This document shows positions 61,850-64,000 of a stretch of DNA of 64,000 nucleotides, in pieces. A model generated the notes under the pieces. The model worked only from the letters and a program-made list of their open reading frames with translations. It was not told the DNA's origin and ran no database searches. How positions within the stretch are numbered: the stretch's first letter is position 1; each line of letters starts with the position of its first letter. Made by a program: the position numbers and the translations under genes. The stretch lies in contig MNQT01000011.1 of assembly GCA_001915575.1 (NCBI GenBank), positions 62,001 through 126,000 of the forward strand, read 5' to 3'. Source of the DNA: Bacteroides sp. CAG:1060_57_27 (GTDB taxonomy: Bacteria; Bacteroidota; Bacteroidia; Bacteroidales; UBA932).

Positions 61850-62955
61850 TTCCGTACCACATCCAATATCCTCTCCACATCCTTATCCGTCAGCAGGTGG
61901 TGCATGGGCAGGCAGATGACCTGCTCGGCGATCCTGTGCGCCACAGGCAGGTTCTCAGGCCGCGCGGAGTCGAGCCCCCGGTAGGTCGTGAACGTACTGA
62001 TGAGCGGGTAGAAGTACCTGCGTCCGAGAATGTCGTGGCCCTTCAGCTTCTGGTAGAGGTCGTCGCGGGTCATGCCGTACTTCTGAGCGTCCACGAAGAT
62101 CGGGAAGTAGGAATAGTTGTGCCGTACGCCCGGCATGTCCTCGAAGTAGGTGACGCCCTCGACATCCCTCAGCCCCTCGCGGTACACCTGTGCTACATGC
62201 CTCCTTGCGGCGATGGCCCTGTCGACCTGCCCGAGGTTCAGCAGGCCTATCGCCGAGCGTATCTCGTCCATCTTGCCGTTGATGCCCGGGGCCACGACCG
62301 TGGTCTCGTTCGCGAAGCCGAAGTTCTTGAGGTAGTCGATGCGCTGCTTGGTCTTCTCGTCGTGCATGACGAGCGCGCCGCCCTCCACGGTGTTGTACAC
62401 CTTGGTGGCGTGGAAGCTCAGCGTGGACATGTCGCCTGCGTTGAGTATCGATTCCCCGTCAACCTCGACGCCGAAGGCGTGCGCCGCGTCGTATATCACC
62501 TTGAGCCCGTACTTGTCCGCGATCTCCTGGATGCGCTTGACATCGCACGGCTTGCCGTAGCAGTGCACCGGCATGATGGCCGTGGTCTTCGGAGTTATGG
62601 CGGCCTCGATCTTGTCGGGATCCATGCCGCAGTTGGACGGGTCGATGTCCACGAACACAGGCTTGATGCCGTTCCACCATATCGAGTGCGTGGTCGCGAC
62701 GAAGCTGAACGGGGTCGTGATGACCTCCCCGGTTATCCTGAGCGCCTGAAGCGCCGTGATGAGCGGCAGGGTGCCGTTGGTGAAGAGGCTGATATACGGA
62801 ACCTTGAGATATTCGCAGAGAGCCTTCTCCAGTTCCCTGTGGTAGTGTCCGTTGTTCGTGATCCACTTGCGGGACCAGATGTCCCCGAGGTATTCATTCA
62901 GTTCGTCAAGGTCCGGCAGGAGCGGCGACGTCACTGTTATCTGTTCGTTGTCCAT
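61846..62955 (-). CDS. DegT/DnrJ/EryC1/StrS sugar aminotransferase
   Basis: PLP-dependent aminotransferase that aminates keto sugars on nucleotide carriers. PLP lysine in SFHATKVYNTVEGGALV, with DAAHAFGVEVDG and the N-terminal NNGHYHRELEKALCEYL. The ATKVYNTVEGG form resembles dTDP-4-keto-6-deoxyhexose 4-aminotransferases (VioA/WecE-like), which would use the product of rfbA and rfbB seen at 9.4-12.1 kb. Length 369 is usual. GC-rich like the backbone, in contrast with the genes just downstream. The exact sugar is inferred. Confidence 0.85.
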   Translation of the reverse strand: MDNEQITVTSPLLPDLDELNEYLGDIWSRKWITNNGHYHRELEKALCEYLKVPYISLFTNGTLPLITALQALRITGEVITTPFSFVATTHSIWWNGIKPVFVDIDPSNCGMDPDKIEAAITPKTTAIMPVHCYGKPCDVKRIQEIADKYGLKVIYDAAHAFGVEVDGESILNAGDMSTLSFHATKVYNTVEGGALVMHDEKTKQRIDYLKNFGFANETTVVAPGINGKMDEIRSAIGLLNLGQVDRAIAARRHVAQVYREGLRDVEGVTYFEDMPGVRHNYSYFPIFVDAQKYGMTRDDLYQKLKGHDILGRRYFYPLISTFTTYRGLDSARPENLPVAHRIAEQVICLPMHHLLTDKDVERILDVVRK

Positions 62956-62965
62956 ATCGTATTTT

Positions 62966-64000
62966 CTATGCTTTCCGTTCCCGGAAGAGTCCGAGGACGA
63001 TATTCTTCAGTTCGCGGTATTCCTCCAGCCCAAGCAGCTCGCAGAGGCCTATGGTGATTCCCGCTCCGGCGAGCAGCTGGACTGCCAGCAGAGCCAGCGG
63101 TGGCATCCCGGTCAGGGACAGCGCATACAGGGCGGCCATCATCGCCAAGGCGACCCCGAACGAGGGGAGGATATCCTTGAGTTGCGCCCATGAGCCGTAA
63201 CCTAACATCTTCCCTGAGTAGAAGGAGTTGAGCCAGAAGGAGAAAAGTCCGATCAGCACGCTGCCCCAGAGCATCCACTCGATGCTGATGAAGATTCCGA
63301 GCAGTATCGGGCCGACGGCGACTATCTTCTTGACTATCTCCAGCTTGAGGAACAGGTCCGAGCGCCCCTGCACCTGGAGCATGTTGAGGTTTATCGCGTG
63401 CAGCGGATAGAGGCATGCGGAGAACACTATAATCTGCAGGTATCCGGCCGCCTCGGACCACTGGTCTCCTATGAGTACATATAGCAACGGTTCCGCAACC
63501 GCTCCGAGTCCGAACAGCAGCACGAACGACAGCAGCATCGAGACCTTGATGATCTTCCTGTATCCCTCCCTCAGCCGCGTCCTCTCGTCCTGCACCGAAC
63601 TCAGGACAGGATAACTCACCCTCTGGATTATCGTAGTCATGTTGGACGAGAATATGTCGGAGAACTGCTTGCCGCGGGTGTACTGGCCGAGCGTCTCCGT
63701 CGTGTAGCATTTTCCGATGACCAGTTGGTATATCTCCTTCCATGTGGTGTCGATTAGGCCTGACACCATCAACTTCCATCCGAAGCCGAAAAGTTCACGG
63801 AAAGACTTCCAGGAAAACTGCATTGCCGGCATCCAGCGGTTGAAGACCCACAGGAACACCGTGTTGAGCAGTTGGCGGCTTATCTGCTGCCCCACGAGGC
63901 TCCATACGCCCATGCCGCACAGCGCCATACCGATTCCGACCACGCCGCTCGCGCCGGACGATATCAGCGACACCTTGGTCTGCGTCTTGAAGTCCACGCG
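62966..64000 (-). CDS. Polysaccharide flippase (WzxC/TuaB-like), 5' end beyond the window
   Basis: The frame is open to the right edge of the window (the apparent GTG at 63997 is internal). About 344 residues of a protein usually near 480 are present: roughly eight to nine of 12-14 hydrophobic helices. Features of the MATE-related flippase family include FRELFGFGWKLMVSGLIDTTW and the Wzx-type IGKCYTTETLGQYTRGKQ. It would move the lipid-linked repeat unit across the inner membrane. It lies 10 bases upstream of the DegT gene, as the earlier gene of the same minus-strand operon. GC-rich. Confidence 0.9.
   Translation of the reverse strand, partial: RVDFKTQTKVSLISSGASGVVGIGMALCGMGVWSLVGQQISRQLLNTVFLWVFNRWMPAMQFSWKSFRELFGFGWKLMVSGLIDTTWKEIYQLVIGKCYTTETLGQYTRGKQFSDIFSSNMTTIIQRVSYPVLSSVQDERTRLREGYRKIIKVSMLLSFVLLFGLGAVAEPLLYVLIGDQWSEAAGYLQIIVFSACLYPLHAINLNMLQVQGRSDLFLKLEIVKKIVAVGPILLGIFISIEWMLWGSVLIGLFSFWLNSFYSGKMLGYGSWAQLKDILPSFGVALAMMAALYALSLTGMPPLALLAVQLLAGAGITIGLCELLGLEEYRELKNIVLGLFRERKA

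Noticed and set aside
61897..63057. A 386-codon plus-strand open frame opposite the DegT gene
   Set aside because: The DegT frame contains the PLP lysine and family motifs; the antisense frame shows none.
1..64000. CRISPR arrays, tRNA or rRNA genes, complete insertion sequences, prophage
   Set aside because: No regularly spaced repeats, tRNA-like cloverleaf sequences, transposase with terminal repeats or phage structural genes were recognised by reading; a covariance-model scan would be needed to rule out small RNAs.

Overview
The window is a chromosomal segment of a GC-rich anaerobic member of the Bacteroidales. The evidence is: promoters of the Bacteroidetes type (TTTG, about 20 bases, TAnnTTTG) in front of many genes; few Shine-Dalgarno sites; DUF1573, DUF1680 and UpxY-type proteins; several type II signal peptides; and an anaerobe's oxygen and iron set (rubrerythrin, rubredoxin, ferritin, FprA-type flavodiiron protein). 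I cannot name a genus. I saw no rRNA or tRNA genes, CRISPR array, complete insertion sequence or prophage.

Layout. 1-3.0 kb: a 7TM-HD phosphohydrolase (left end cut) and an unusually short trigger factor. 3.1-8.1 kb: DUF1573 protein, GH3 and CE15-type esterase, closed by a clear terminator. 8.1-13.1 kb: nucleotide-sugar genes (UDP-glucose dehydrogenase, rfbA, rfbC, rfbB, no rfbD) and a DUF362 lipoprotein. 13.2-24.1 kb: plant-polysaccharide degradation (GH9, GH127/146, a tandem GH43-CBM6-GH43-CBM6 protein, two paralogous CE1-type esterases) and a secreted metallo-beta-lactamase-fold protein. A GH31 alpha-xylosidase candidate follows at 28.7-31.2 kb. No SusC/SusD pair or hybrid two-component regulator is present, so this is a CAZyme cluster and not a classical PUL. 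24.2-34.7 kb: ferritin, a 52-residue rubredoxin, a low-GC ORF6N protein, YccF, ZIP transporter, a chloramphenicol-acetyltransferase-like remnant, two convergent HAD phosphatases, rubrerythrin and two phospholipid enzymes. 34.7-40.2 kb: a complete glycine cleavage operon with split P protein (gcvT-gcvH-gcvPA-gcvPB). 40.2-46.1 kb: TrmO, M23 peptidase, flavodiiron protein, MFS exporter, ThrE-type exporter.

46.1-64.0 kb is a surface-polysaccharide locus read on the minus strand from beyond the right edge: flippase, DegT aminotransferase, class I aminotransferase, ATP-grasp ligase, RraA-like aldolase (frameshifted), acetyltransferase, two SDR epimerases, four glycosyltransferases, Glf, a Wzy-like polymerase, a WecA/MraY-like initiating transferase and a WbuC cupin. 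From about 49.7 to 61.85 kb the DNA is strikingly AT-rich, while both flanks are GC-rich, so a glycan-specific cassette appears to have been exchanged inside a native operon frame. A Rpn/PD-(D/E)XK gene on the opposite strand and a short 3' gene remnant mark the left junction. The UpxY antiterminator at 46.1 kb points the opposite way from the operon.

Together: rfbA/rfbB/rfbC and the UDP-glucose dehydrogenase can supply dTDP-4-keto sugars and UDP-glucuronate. The DegT enzyme could aminate a keto sugar, and Glf with its adjacent GT2 could add galactofuranose. The RraA-like, class I aminotransferase and ATP-grasp genes could make and attach an unusual acyl or amino-acid decoration. That last part is my inference and is the most novel-looking system here.
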